A stretch of 30,030 nt of DNA from CAZNRY01 sp964575675 (GTDB taxonomy: Bacteria; Eisenbacteria; RBG-16-71-46; CAIMUX01; VGJL01): contig CAZNRY010000024.1 in NCBI GenBank assembly GCA_964575675.1, positions 1-30,030 of the forward strand, in the 5' to 3' direction. Below are positions 8,834 through 15,711 of the stretch, piece by piece; within the stretch, counting starts at the first letter, position 1; every line of letters begins with the position of its first letter. The notes below the pieces were generated by a model. That model saw only the letters and a program-made list of their open reading frames with translations, did no database searches and was not told where the DNA came from. Position numbers and translations under genes: made by a program.

Positions 8834-8859
8834 GTCGAAACTTGCAGGGGCCGGGCGGG

Positions 8860-10155
8860 TCAGCCGCGCTCCGGCATCGCGCCGAGGGTCTCGATCGCTC
8901 GGACGATTTCGCGGGCGATGCCGGGAAAGAGCTGCCTCCCCTCGCGCCCCTTCGGCGCGGGGGGGAAGAGGATCGGTTCTCCGTAGCGGAGCCTGATTCC
9001 GCCCGGGCGGAACCACCCACGCTCCGGCCCCCAGGTCCCCCGCAGATGCACGGGCACCACGGGAACGCCCGAGCGGGCCACGAGGAGCCCGACCCCCTCG
9101 CGCGGCGGCCCCATCCCCGGCCGCCGGATGCGGGTGCCCTCCGGAAAGAGCAAGAGAGCGCCCCCCCTGCGCACCACGTCCAGCGCCCCTTCCAGCCCTG
9201 CGCGATCGAACCCCTCGCGATTGATGGGGATCACGTGCTGCGCGCGCATCCAGGATCCCATGAGCGGCACCCGGAAGAGCTGCTTCTTGGCGAGGTAGTG
9301 GATCTGTCGCGGGAGGAAGGCTCCGATCAACGGCGGATCGAGGTACGACTTGTGATTCGCCGCGAGGATGACGCCGCCCGTCCGCGGGACGTTATCGACC
9401 CCTTCCGCGCGCATCCCCCAAAGAAACCGCCCCCCCGTTCGGATCATCCACTGGTAGAACCTGTACTCGGCCCGCACCCTCGCGCGACCCCTATCTCTCC
9501 AGGCGTCGAGGATCAGACCGACTTGACCCTCCACGTCCGTCTCCGTCGTGTCCACGACCAGGGCGTTGGGGGCGCGGCGCAGCGGCGCGACCTCCCGCTC
9601 GGAGTCCCTTCGATCCCGCTCGGCGATCGCCCGGGCGACCTCCTCCTCCGTCGTCGTGAGACCTTTCTCGCTCAATTCGCTTGCTCGCCGACGCGCGCGC
9701 TCCTCGATACTGGCCGTCAGGAAGATCTTGAGATCCGCGTCGGGAAAGACGGCGGTTCCGATGTCGCGCCCCTCGATGACGGCGGGGCCGCGGGCCGACA
9801 GCTCGCGCAGACACTCACAGACTTTCTCCCGCACCGCCGGATGAACGGCGAGTCGCGACGAGAGGGAACTGATCTCCGGAGCCCGAAGCACCCGTGTAAC
9901 ATCCTCCCCGTCGACGATGACCTGAAACGATCCCCCCCCCGCCTCCGCGCGGAGCGGAAGCCGCGCTAGGAACTCGTCAAGCAGGGGATCATCTGGACCC
10001 GAGATGCCGCGCGACCGTGCTGCGTAGGCGACCGCGCGGTACAGGGCGCCGGAGTCGACGTACGCGAACCCGAGTTGCCGGGCCACGGCCGCCGCACTCG
10101 TGGTCTTCCCCGTGCCGGCCGGGCCGTCGATTGCGATGATGGCGTGCCGCCTCAC
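8860..10155 (-). CDS. cmk: Cytidylate kinase fused to 1-acylglycerol-3-phosphate acyltransferase
   Basis: This 431-residue protein joins two complete enzymes. Residues 1-220 are cytidylate kinase: P-loop AIDGPAGTGKTT (8-19), the nucleotide-binding YVDSGALYR (32-40), IEGRDIGTAVFPDADLK (127-143) and the lid region RDRRDSERE (180-188). It phosphorylates CMP/dCMP. Residues ~225-431 are a PlsC-type acyltransferase with the catalytic NHKSYLD (H268-x4-D273) and the phosphate-binding FPEGTR (337-342), forming phosphatidic acid from lysophosphatidate. The continuous frame, with no stop or start cluster at the join, shows a real fusion rather than two genes. Cmk-PlsC fusions are known in some other bacteria. 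CTP supply and phospholipid synthesis meet at CDP-diacylglycerol, so the pairing makes biochemical sense. It starts with GTG, overlapping aroA by 4 bases. Confidence 0.95.
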   Translation of the reverse strand: MRRHAIIAIDGPAGTGKTTSAAAVARQLGFAYVDSGALYRAVAYAARSRGISGPDDPLLDEFLARLPLRAEAGGGSFQVIVDGEDVTRVLRAPEISSLSSRLAVHPAVREKVCECLRELSARGPAVIEGRDIGTAVFPDADLKIFLTASIEERARRRASELSEKGLTTTEEEVARAIAERDRRDSEREVAPLRRAPNALVVDTTETDVEGQVGLILDAWRDRGRARVRAEYRFYQWMIRTGGRFLWGMRAEGVDNVPRTGGVILAANHKSYLDPPLIGAFLPRQIHYLAKKQLFRVPLMGSWMRAQHVIPINREGFDRAGLEGALDVVRRGGALLLFPEGTRIRRPGMGPPREGVGLLVARSGVPVVPVHLRGTWGPERGWFRPGGIRLRYGEPILFPPAPKGREGRQLFPGIAREIVRAIETLGAMPERG

Positions 10156-11537
10156 GAAAGATCCGCCCCGAGCTGTACGAGCCGATCGAGGAATGTCGGA
10201 TCGGAGGTCGCGATCGAGGAGGTGTCGTCCACCGATACGGCGTCCGAAGCCGCAACCCCGGCTACCAGGGCGCTCATCGCGATCCGGTGATCGCCGCGCG
10301 ACTCGACCCTTCCTCCCTTCAAGCGTCCACGCCCGGCGATGCGCAACCAGTCCGGGCCCGTCTCCGCCTCGGCCCCCAAGGCTCGAACCAGGGAAGCCGT
10401 TGCCTCGATCCGATCAGATTCCTTCAGCCGCAGCTCCCGCGCATCTCGGAAGAGGGTCTCTCCCTCCGCCGCCGCGGCGGCGACCGCCAGGATAGGCACC
10501 TCGTCGATCGATCGAAGGAGCATCTCGCCCTCTATCGTCGTGCCGTGGAGGAGGCAACCACGCGCGCGGATCGTCGCGATCGGCTCCGGCCCTTGCTCGT
10601 TCAGTTCCTCAATCTCGAGATTCGCGCCCATCGCCCGCAGAACGTCGAGGGCGCCCGTGCGGGTCCGATTCATCAGCACGCCCTCGAGACGGATATCGGA
10701 GCCCGGCGAGAGAAGAGCCCCCACGGCGTAGAAGCTCGCGGCGGAGAAGTCCGCCGGAACCGAGAATCGGAATGCCGGCAGCGCGGGGATCGGCGCGCGC
10801 ATCGTCACGCGGTTCTGCCCGCGGAAAATGGGCAGTCCCAGCCATTCCATCAACCTCTCGGTGTGGTCGCGGCTTGTCGAAGGCTCTTCCACGGTGATCT
10901 CTCCGTCCTGCAGACCCAGCCCGGCCAGAAGGATGCAGCTCTTGACCTGGGCGCTAGCGACGGCGAGCCGGTGTCTCCCCGGCCGGACGATTCCACCCTT
11001 CACCGCCACGGGGGGAAACTCCCCGTCGCGGAGGAGCACGGTCGCGCCCATCGCTGAGAGTGGATCGCCGATCCGGCGCATCGGACGCCTGCGCAGCGAC
11101 GCGTCGCCCGTCAGGACGGCGAAGAGACCGCGCCCGGCGATCACCCCGGCGATGAGACGGATGCCGGTCCCGGAGTTGCCGAGATCGAGAACGCCTTCGG
11201 GATCCCGGAGGCTCTTCCCCGCGCCCGTCACATCCCATCCGGTCGTGAGCGGCTGAAGGACCGCGCCGAGCCTTCCCATCGCCTGGGCCGTGCGCGAGCA
11301 GTCCTCCCCTGGATTCGGATGCCCGATCCGCGAGGTCCCCTCCGCCAAGCCGGCCAAGATCAGCGATCGATGGGTGAGCGACTTGTCCCCGATCGGACGG
11401 ATCGTTCCGCGCAGCGGGCCGGCGGGGCGGGAGATGCCCGGGTGCGCAAAAGCGGCCGTCGGCGCAGATCGCCCCACGGCTTCCCCCCGCGCGGGATCTT
11501 CGGCGGGCGGTTGCGCAGGATGTTCTTCAATGGTCAC
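10152..11537 (-). CDS. aroA: 3-phosphoshikimate 1-carboxyvinyltransferase (EPSP synthase)
   Basis: This 461-residue protein condenses shikimate-3-phosphate with phosphoenolpyruvate in the pathway to chorismate. Motifs seen are DKSLTHRSLILAGLAEG (substrate-binding Lys and Arg), LGNSGTGIRLIAG, GDASLRRRPM, ASAQVKSCILLAGL, RELRLKESDRI and GDHRIAMS. The order and spacing are normal. The GNSGTGIRL and GDASLRRRPM segments look closer to Bacillus/class II enzymes than to the enterobacterial class. The N-terminal ~38 residues before the first domain are Pro/Ala rich and poorly conserved-looking, so the GTG start at 11537 (12 bases after rluB) is less certain than the rest. The gene is coupled to cmk by a GTGA overlap. 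Confidence 0.96.
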   Translation of the reverse strand: MTIEEHPAQPPAEDPARGEAVGRSAPTAAFAHPGISRPAGPLRGTIRPIGDKSLTHRSLILAGLAEGTSRIGHPNPGEDCSRTAQAMGRLGAVLQPLTTGWDVTGAGKSLRDPEGVLDLGNSGTGIRLIAGVIAGRGLFAVLTGDASLRRRPMRRIGDPLSAMGATVLLRDGEFPPVAVKGGIVRPGRHRLAVASAQVKSCILLAGLGLQDGEITVEEPSTSRDHTERLMEWLGLPIFRGQNRVTMRAPIPALPAFRFSVPADFSAASFYAVGALLSPGSDIRLEGVLMNRTRTGALDVLRAMGANLEIEELNEQGPEPIATIRARGCLLHGTTIEGEMLLRSIDEVPILAVAAAAAEGETLFRDARELRLKESDRIEATASLVRALGAEAETGPDWLRIAGRGRLKGGRVESRGDHRIAMSALVAGVAASDAVSVDDTSSIATSDPTFLDRLVQLGADLS

Positions 11538-11549
11538 GTGGCCGCTCGG

Positions 11550-12275
11550 TCAGGGGCTCTCGGTTGCGCGCCGGAGAGCGGCCACCTCGGAGGGCAGAAG
11601 ATTCCGCGATTGGCCGGGGCGCAGGCCGCCGAGAACCACCGCGCCATACTGGACCCGCCGGAGTGCGAGCACGCGGCACCCTATCGCGCGGAACATCCGG
11701 CGCACCTCGCGATTCTTCCCCTCCCGGATGATGACGCGGACCCTCGAGGTCGAACCCCGTGTTCCCAGCACACGGACCTGCGCCCCCCCACTTCTCTGCC
11801 CCCGGCCGAGCGGAACACCGGAACGGAGCGTACCCAACGAGACCGGACTCGGTGGGGGGGTCACCCACGCCATGTAGGTCCTCTCGACGCCGCTGCTCGG
11901 GTGGAGAAGGGCATGGGCAAGCTCTCCGTCGTTCGTGAACAGGAGGAGTCCCTCGCTCGCTTGGTCCAGACGACCCACGGCCCGGACCTTCCCGCGAAGG
12001 CGCTCGGGGAGCATGTCGTAAACCGTCGGGCGCCCGCGCTCGTCGCTCGCGCTCACGATGAGGCCCGAGGGCTTGTGCATGGCGGCATACAAGAAGACCC
12101 GTGGAGGCCGAAGCCTCTCGCCATCACATGTAATGCGATCCTTGTCGGGATCGACGGTGAGACCGGGCGACTCCGCGGTGACGCCATTGACCTCGATCCG
12201 CCCTTCCCAAACCAGGGTTTCGCTCTTCCGGCGGGCCCCAAGACCGGACAGAGCCAGGAAGCGATTGAGCCTCAA
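11550..12275 (-). CDS. rluB: Ribosomal pseudouridine synthase, RluB/RsuA family
   Basis: This 241-residue protein has an N-terminal S4 RNA-binding domain (MRLNRFLALSGLGARRKSE to about residue 60). The TruA/RsuA catalytic domain carries VGRLDQASEGLLLFTNDGEL, in which the Asp of GRLD is the catalytic nucleophile. It also has the RSA signature region EGKNREVRRMF near residue 184. Enzymes of this family isomerise specific uridines in 23S (RluB/RluE/RluF) or 16S (RsuA) rRNA. The target site cannot be read from sequence, but the location next to scpAB is the classic rluB context. The start is TTG at 12275, three bases after the scpB stop, with GAGGGG 5 bases upstream. Confidence 0.93.
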   Translation of the reverse strand: MRLNRFLALSGLGARRKSETLVWEGRIEVNGVTAESPGLTVDPDKDRITCDGERLRPPRVFLYAAMHKPSGLIVSASDERGRPTVYDMLPERLRGKVRAVGRLDQASEGLLLFTNDGELAHALLHPSSGVERTYMAWVTPPPSPVSLGTLRSGVPLGRGQRSGGAQVRVLGTRGSTSRVRVIIREGKNREVRRMFRAIGCRVLALRRVQYGAVVLGGLRPGQSRNLLPSEVAALRRATESP

Positions 12276-12278
12276 GGA

Positions 12279-12968
12279 TTACCCCTCGCGCTCGACCCAG
12301 GTGCCAGTTCCAACCTGTTCGGGAAGAGGCTGATCGGGGTCGACTCCATCGCCGTTCCCACCGGGTCCCGACGTCTCCCCTTCCACCGCTGCCGCGGGTC
12401 CCATCCTTCGCTCGACCTCCTGGTCGAGCTGGGAACGGATCTCATCGGAAGCCCATAGGGTCTCGACCTCTTCGAGGCGCGGCAGATCCCCGAGCGAGCC
12501 GAGTCCGAAATGCTCGAGAAATCGCTCGGTCGTGCGATACAGAAGGGGACGTCCGATCGCCGGCGAGCGCCCGCAGACTGTCACAAGATCCCGCTCGAGG
12601 AGCGTATGTAGAACGGCGCCGCAGTCGACCTGCCTCAGGTCCTCGAGCTCGCCGCGCGTGATCGGTTGACGATAGGCGACCACCGCCAGGGCCTCCAACG
12701 CGGCCCGGGAAAGCCTGGCACGGCGCTTCCCCTCAAGAAAACGTTCCACGTGGGCGTAGACATCCGGGTGGGAGAGAAGCTGCCAGCCGCCGGCTATCTG
12801 CTCGAGGCGCCAACCCCTCTGATCCCTTTCGTACTGCTCGCCCATCCGCGCGAGGGTTTCCTCTATTTCCTCGATCGGCGTATCGGGGAGACCGAGCGAG
12901 AGTTGCACCACGGTCTGCGGCGCATCCGCGGCGAAGAGGATCGCCTCGATGATCCGGGCAAGCGTCAT
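12279..12968 (-). CDS. scpB: Segregation and condensation protein B
   Basis: This 229-residue protein is built of two winged-helix domains: LARIIEAILFAADAPQ at the start and the conserved LSRAALEALAVVAYRQPITRGE/LEDLRQVDCGAVLHTLLER core (about 90-130). It ends in a family-variable charged, Gly/Pro-rich tail. ScpB dimers bind the kleisin ScpA and, with SMC, form the bacterial condensin that loads near the replication origin. I placed the start at 12968 because the ATG overlaps the scpA stop (ATGA) and begins the domain exactly. The 69 residues a longer reading frame would add lie inside scpA in another frame. SMC itself is not in the window. Confidence 0.95.
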   Translation of the reverse strand: MTLARIIEAILFAADAPQTVVQLSLGLPDTPIEEIEETLARMGEQYERDQRGWRLEQIAGGWQLLSHPDVYAHVERFLEGKRRARLSRAALEALAVVAYRQPITRGELEDLRQVDCGAVLHTLLERDLVTVCGRSPAIGRPLLYRTTERFLEHFGLGSLGDLPRLEEVETLWASDEIRSQLDQEVERRMGPAAAVEGETSGPGGNGDGVDPDQPLPEQVGTGTWVEREG

Positions 12969-13819
12969 GAACTCTCTCCTTCTCTGGTTGCTGTCGGCTC
13001 GGTGGCATCGATGGGCGCTTCGGTCGCGAGACCCTCTCCATCCGGCGCGGGGTCCGGGTCCCTGCCGATGATGTAGATTTCCCCGAGTGCCTCCTCTTGA
13101 AGGGCGATGATCTTGCCCAGGCGAATCAACTCGAGAACGGCGAGAAACGTCACGATCCACTCGAGCCGCCACCACGGCCGGCGGAGGAACTCGGTGAAAC
13201 GGACGGCGTCGCCGCGCGACGCGACGACCTGGAGGAGATATTCGATCTGCTCCTCGAGTCGGATCTCCTCGAGATGAACGTCATGCGTTGGCTCACCTTG
13301 CGGGCGGTGGACAACCTCGCGGAGGTAGGCCGCGAGGTCGACCACATTCGCCTCCCGAAGCGGATACAGATGATCCTTCGAGAGGCTCGGGGTCCATCCG
13401 CGGGGCAGGTGTCGTTGCCGGTCCTCCTCCATGCGGCGAAGCGACATGGCGGCCTCTCGATAGCGGCGGTACTCGAGGAGCTTCTGAATCAGCCCCTCTC
13501 TCGTAAGAGGCAGCGATTCCGTTCCATCATCCTCGATGGCGGGTCGCGGCAGAAGCATCTGACTCTTGATCCGCATCAGCGACGCCGCCATGACGAGGAA
13601 CTCCCCCGCTATCTCCAGGTTCAGAGCCTCGAGCGAGCGGATGTGTTCGAGATACTGCTGCGTGATCCGAGAGATGGAGATCTCCCAGATCTCGATCCTG
13701 TCCTTCTGGATAAGATGGAGCAGGAGATCGAGAGGCCCCGAGAAGACCTCGAGGTCAACCGGGTGTCCGTGGAACGCTCCGGGGTCGATCCCCGCGTACG
13801 AGCCCTGTGTGATCATCAT
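12965..13819 (-). CDS. scpA: Segregation and condensation protein A (kleisin)
   Basis: The protein has about 284 residues. The N-terminal SMC-neck-binding domain carries the family hallmark VDLEVFSGPLDLLLHLIQK and the helix ITQQYLEHIRSLEALNLEIAGEFLVMAA. The middle is charged and poorly structured, and a C-terminal winged helix (FLAVLELIRLGKIIALQEE) binds the SMC head. A reading frame opens at an ATG at 13864, but a TTGACA-18-TACTTT promoter surrounds that codon (it would lie between the -35 and -10 boxes), so translation must start later. ATG at 13819 or 13816 is best, just after a G-run. GTG at 13843 is possible. It heads the long minus-strand operon. The last ~25 residues are variable. Confidence 0.93.
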   Translation of the reverse strand: MMITQGSYAGIDPGAFHGHPVDLEVFSGPLDLLLHLIQKDRIEIWEISISRITQQYLEHIRSLEALNLEIAGEFLVMAASLMRIKSQMLLPRPAIEDDGTESLPLTREGLIQKLLEYRRYREAAMSLRRMEEDRQRHLPRGWTPSLSKDHLYPLREANVVDLAAYLREVVHRPQGEPTHDVHLEEIRLEEQIEYLLQVVASRGDAVRFTEFLRRPWWRLEWIVTFLAVLELIRLGKIIALQEEALGEIYIIGRDPDPAPDGEGLATEAPIDATEPTATREGESS

Positions 13820-13850
13820 CCCCCCGCGGGTGATCCTCCCCACTAGCGGC

Positions 13851-13880
13851 AAAGTAGGCACCATGGCAGGTTGCTGTCAA
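13851..13880 (-). promoter_or_regulatory. Sigma70-type promoter of the scpA operon
   Basis: A perfect TTGACA -35 box (13875-13880) is spaced 18 bases from TACTTT (13851-13856), which keeps the three most conserved -10 positions. It lies just upstream of scpA in the short gap facing the divergent plus-strand gene. Confidence 0.6.
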
Positions 13881-13928
13881 TCCAGGAAGAGGTTCCACCC
13901 CCCGCGCCCCGCATGGTATCGTCGGGCA

Positions 13929-14489
13929 GTGGACTCGAGAATCACCCTTCGCTTCTCCCTCGACTCTTCCCTCGGGAGGCTTGCCCGCTACTTGCGCCTG
14001 CTCGGTCACGATGCGGCATGGGCCCGCGGCGACTCCCTGGAGTGCGCCCTCTCCCGCGCCCGCGCCGAAGGGCGCGTCCTCCTCACGGGATCGACCGACC
14101 TCTCGCGCCTCGGTCTCACCATGCCGATCGCCGGGGGGATGGTCATCGCGTCGGGCGACCGGGTCTCCCAGCTGGCGAAGGTCGGCGGAGAATGGCCTGT
14201 GTTCTCGCAGGCGGAACCCTTCTCCCGCTGCGCGGACTGTAACGAGCCCCTCCTGCCGTTGACTGCTACCGAGGCGCAGGCCCGCGTCCCCGCCTATGTC
14301 GCGGCCACGCAGGAGTCGTTCCAGGCTTGCCCCCTGTGCACGAGGGTCTTCTGGAAGGGAACCCACGCGGCGCGCCTTCTCGACCTCTTCGCCGAGGCGG
14401 CCGCCCGATGTTCGCAGAACCTCCCCGCTTCGTCGACAAGAAGGAGCGCGAGACCCGACATCTCGGATCCCGCGCTCCCGAATGGGTAG
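13929..14489 (+). CDS. Mut7-C RNase-domain protein
   Basis: This 186-residue protein is the only plus-strand gene. It has the Mut7-C (PIN-like) layout: RFSLDSSLGRLARYLRLLGHDAAW (about 8-31; the Asp at 12 fits the first acidic residue), then EGRVLLTGSTDLSRL. A four-cysteine zinc ribbon follows, with C101-x2-C104 and C134-x2-C137 in the SRCADCNEPL and CPLCTRVFWKGTHAARL contexts typical of the family. Known members are predicted nucleases related to the C-terminus of exonuclease Mut-7. In most, the second block reads TRD. Here the Asp is displaced to TGSTD, which may affect catalysis. GTG at 13929 directly precedes the domain and no clear ribosome-binding site is seen, so translation may be leaderless. 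The Arg/Ser-rich C-terminal tail is not conserved-looking. Confidence 0.85.
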   Translation: MDSRITLRFSLDSSLGRLARYLRLLGHDAAWARGDSLECALSRARAEGRVLLTGSTDLSRLGLTMPIAGGMVIASGDRVSQLAKVGGEWPVFSQAEPFSRCADCNEPLLPLTATEAQARVPAYVAATQESFQACPLCTRVFWKGTHAARLLDLFAEAAARCSQNLPASSTRRSARPDISDPALPNG

Positions 14490-14555
14490 GCCGGAAGGAA
14501 CCCCTCTCCTCAGTTAGGTTGTGCAAGCCCTCCAGTGGAGCGGGACGTAGATCTG

Positions 14556-14571
14556 AGGATCGATCGATCCT
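14556..14571. repeat. 16-base perfect palindrome in a convergent gap
   Basis: AGGATCGATCGATCCT reads the same on both strands and sits in the 166-base space between two converging genes. It has no loop, so it is more like a protein-binding dyad than a terminator. No T-tract follows on either strand and the rest of the gap shows no structure I can support. Confidence 0.35.
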
Positions 14572-14655
14572 GCTGAATCAAACATACCCAGCCTTCCAGC
14601 CACTCCATGCCCCGATGCCGGCGTGTGCCGTATCGGGCTTCGGACACCTCTATCT

Positions 14656-15552
14656 TCATCGCCCCTCCGGCGTCGCCGCGGGGCTGCAGATCATCTGTGT
14701 GGTCGTCGACTCGATCAGGAAATCGCCTGTTGTCGGGGTGGCGATCGCGATGAGGATGTACGGGGCGCTCCGCGCCATTGTCACGCTGCAGCCGGCTCCG
14801 GGCTCCATCCTCGACTCCTTGATCACGATCTGCCCCGCATGGGTTCGATAGGCCACGTCGACCGAAATCCCATATCCGCCCGTGGCCCGTGCGCCGAGAA
14901 ACATCCCGACCACCGTCTCGCGGGCAAAGTCGACGGCCGGAAGAACGGCCGGAGCATTCGGACCGATGCGCGACCAGAGGGCGACCAACTCATCCCGTCC
15001 GTGAAGCGCTTCGCACGATTGGCTCTGAATCGAGCTGTAGGCGCCTTCGGCGAGAACCCGAAACGGGATCACGACCCGTCGACTCTCCCGGGTTTCCTCG
15101 ACCCAGAGATCGAACTGACTTGCGATGGCGGAGAGGGCTGCGGGCGCCAGAGGATCATCGGGGCGGGTCGCGTAGCCTCTGATCTCGTCGCCGACGCGCA
15201 GAGATACGAAGAAACCGCCGTCGCCTCCCGCGCCTCGGTAGCCCGCAGAGGGGAGGGCGTCGATGAGACGGGCGAGCGTCTCCAGGTTCTCGCCCGCCAG
15301 GAGGCCCCGTGTCGGCGCCCTCTGCCCCTGCAGGTTCAGGATCATCTCCCCGGAGGCGTCCACGGTCATGTCACGGAAGCCTTCTCCGGCGAGGGATTCG
15401 CTCCGGTGGTAGCGGACCTCTTCCCAAGTCCGCTCCGGAGCCAGCGGAGGACGATCGCCCGCGCAGCCGCCGAGCAAAGCCAAGACGACCACCAGCAAGC
15501 CAACAAGGGGGCAGCAAGAGATCGCGCGACGGTTTGGGCGGGTTGTCCTCAT
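14656..15552 (-). CDS. Lipoprotein with PrcB-like C-terminal domain
   Basis: This 298-residue protein starts with an Arg-rich n-region and a hydrophobic core ending in a lipobox (ALLGGC; cysteine near residue 30), so it is an envelope lipoprotein. The C-terminal ~110 residues fit the PrcB family (protease complex-associated polypeptide): VDFARETVVGMFLGARATGG, a following GYGISVD strand, then IVIKESRMEPGAGCSVTMA and the APYILIAIATP strand. PrcB in Treponema stabilises a surface protease. In other bacteria the domain occurs in many lipoproteins of unknown role. The N-terminal half (about 31-175) is unrecognised. A near-consensus sigma54 promoter points at the ATG, and the neighbouring operon encodes a sigma54 activator. 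The upstream gene is a probable outer-membrane barrel. Confidence 0.8.
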   Translation of the reverse strand: MRTTRPNRRAISCCPLVGLLVVVLALLGGCAGDRPPLAPERTWEEVRYHRSESLAGEGFRDMTVDASGEMILNLQGQRAPTRGLLAGENLETLARLIDALPSAGYRGAGGDGGFFVSLRVGDEIRGYATRPDDPLAPAALSAIASQFDLWVEETRESRRVVIPFRVLAEGAYSSIQSQSCEALHGRDELVALWSRIGPNAPAVLPAVDFARETVVGMFLGARATGGYGISVDVAYRTHAGQIVIKESRMEPGAGCSVTMARSAPYILIAIATPTTGDFLIESTTTQMICSPAATPEGR

Positions 15553-15567
15553 CGTGCTGAATCACTT

Positions 15568-15584
15568 AGCGATTTCCGTGCCAA
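15568..15584 (-). promoter_or_regulatory. Near-consensus sigma54 (-24/-12) promoter of the PrcB-like lipoprotein gene
   Basis: On the minus strand the site reads TTGGCACG-GAAA-TCGCT. The -24 half is a perfect match, the GG and GC are exactly 10 bases apart, and the -12 half differs from TTGCT by one base. Transcription would start near 15557, only ~5 bases before the ATG at 15552. Confidence 0.7.
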
Positions 15585-15697
15585 GGCTTTCCCGAGACGC
15601 CGTCTGCTGTATCTTCTGTCATGTTTTGATGTTATAGAGATTCAGAACATCCAGACGCGGACCATGGCTGCCGGGGCCACTCGAAAAACGGAGGAAG

Positions 15698-15711
15698 CGA
15701 ATCCGCATTCG
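15698..15711 (-). promoter_or_regulatory. Dyad that could bind the NtrC-type activator
   Basis: The inverted repeat CGAAT-CCGC-ATTCG lies about 140-150 bases upstream of the predicted sigma54 start, a usual distance for activator sites. The intervening stretch (about 15605-15650) is AT-rich for this genome, as expected where DNA must bend. Only the dyad symmetry is seen; binding is inferred. Confidence 0.35.

Noticed and set aside
15600..15650. AT-rich patch with TATAAC/TTATAG resembling a sigma70 -10 box.
   Set aside because: No matching -35 box was found on either strand; low GC fits the bending region of a sigma54 promoter better.
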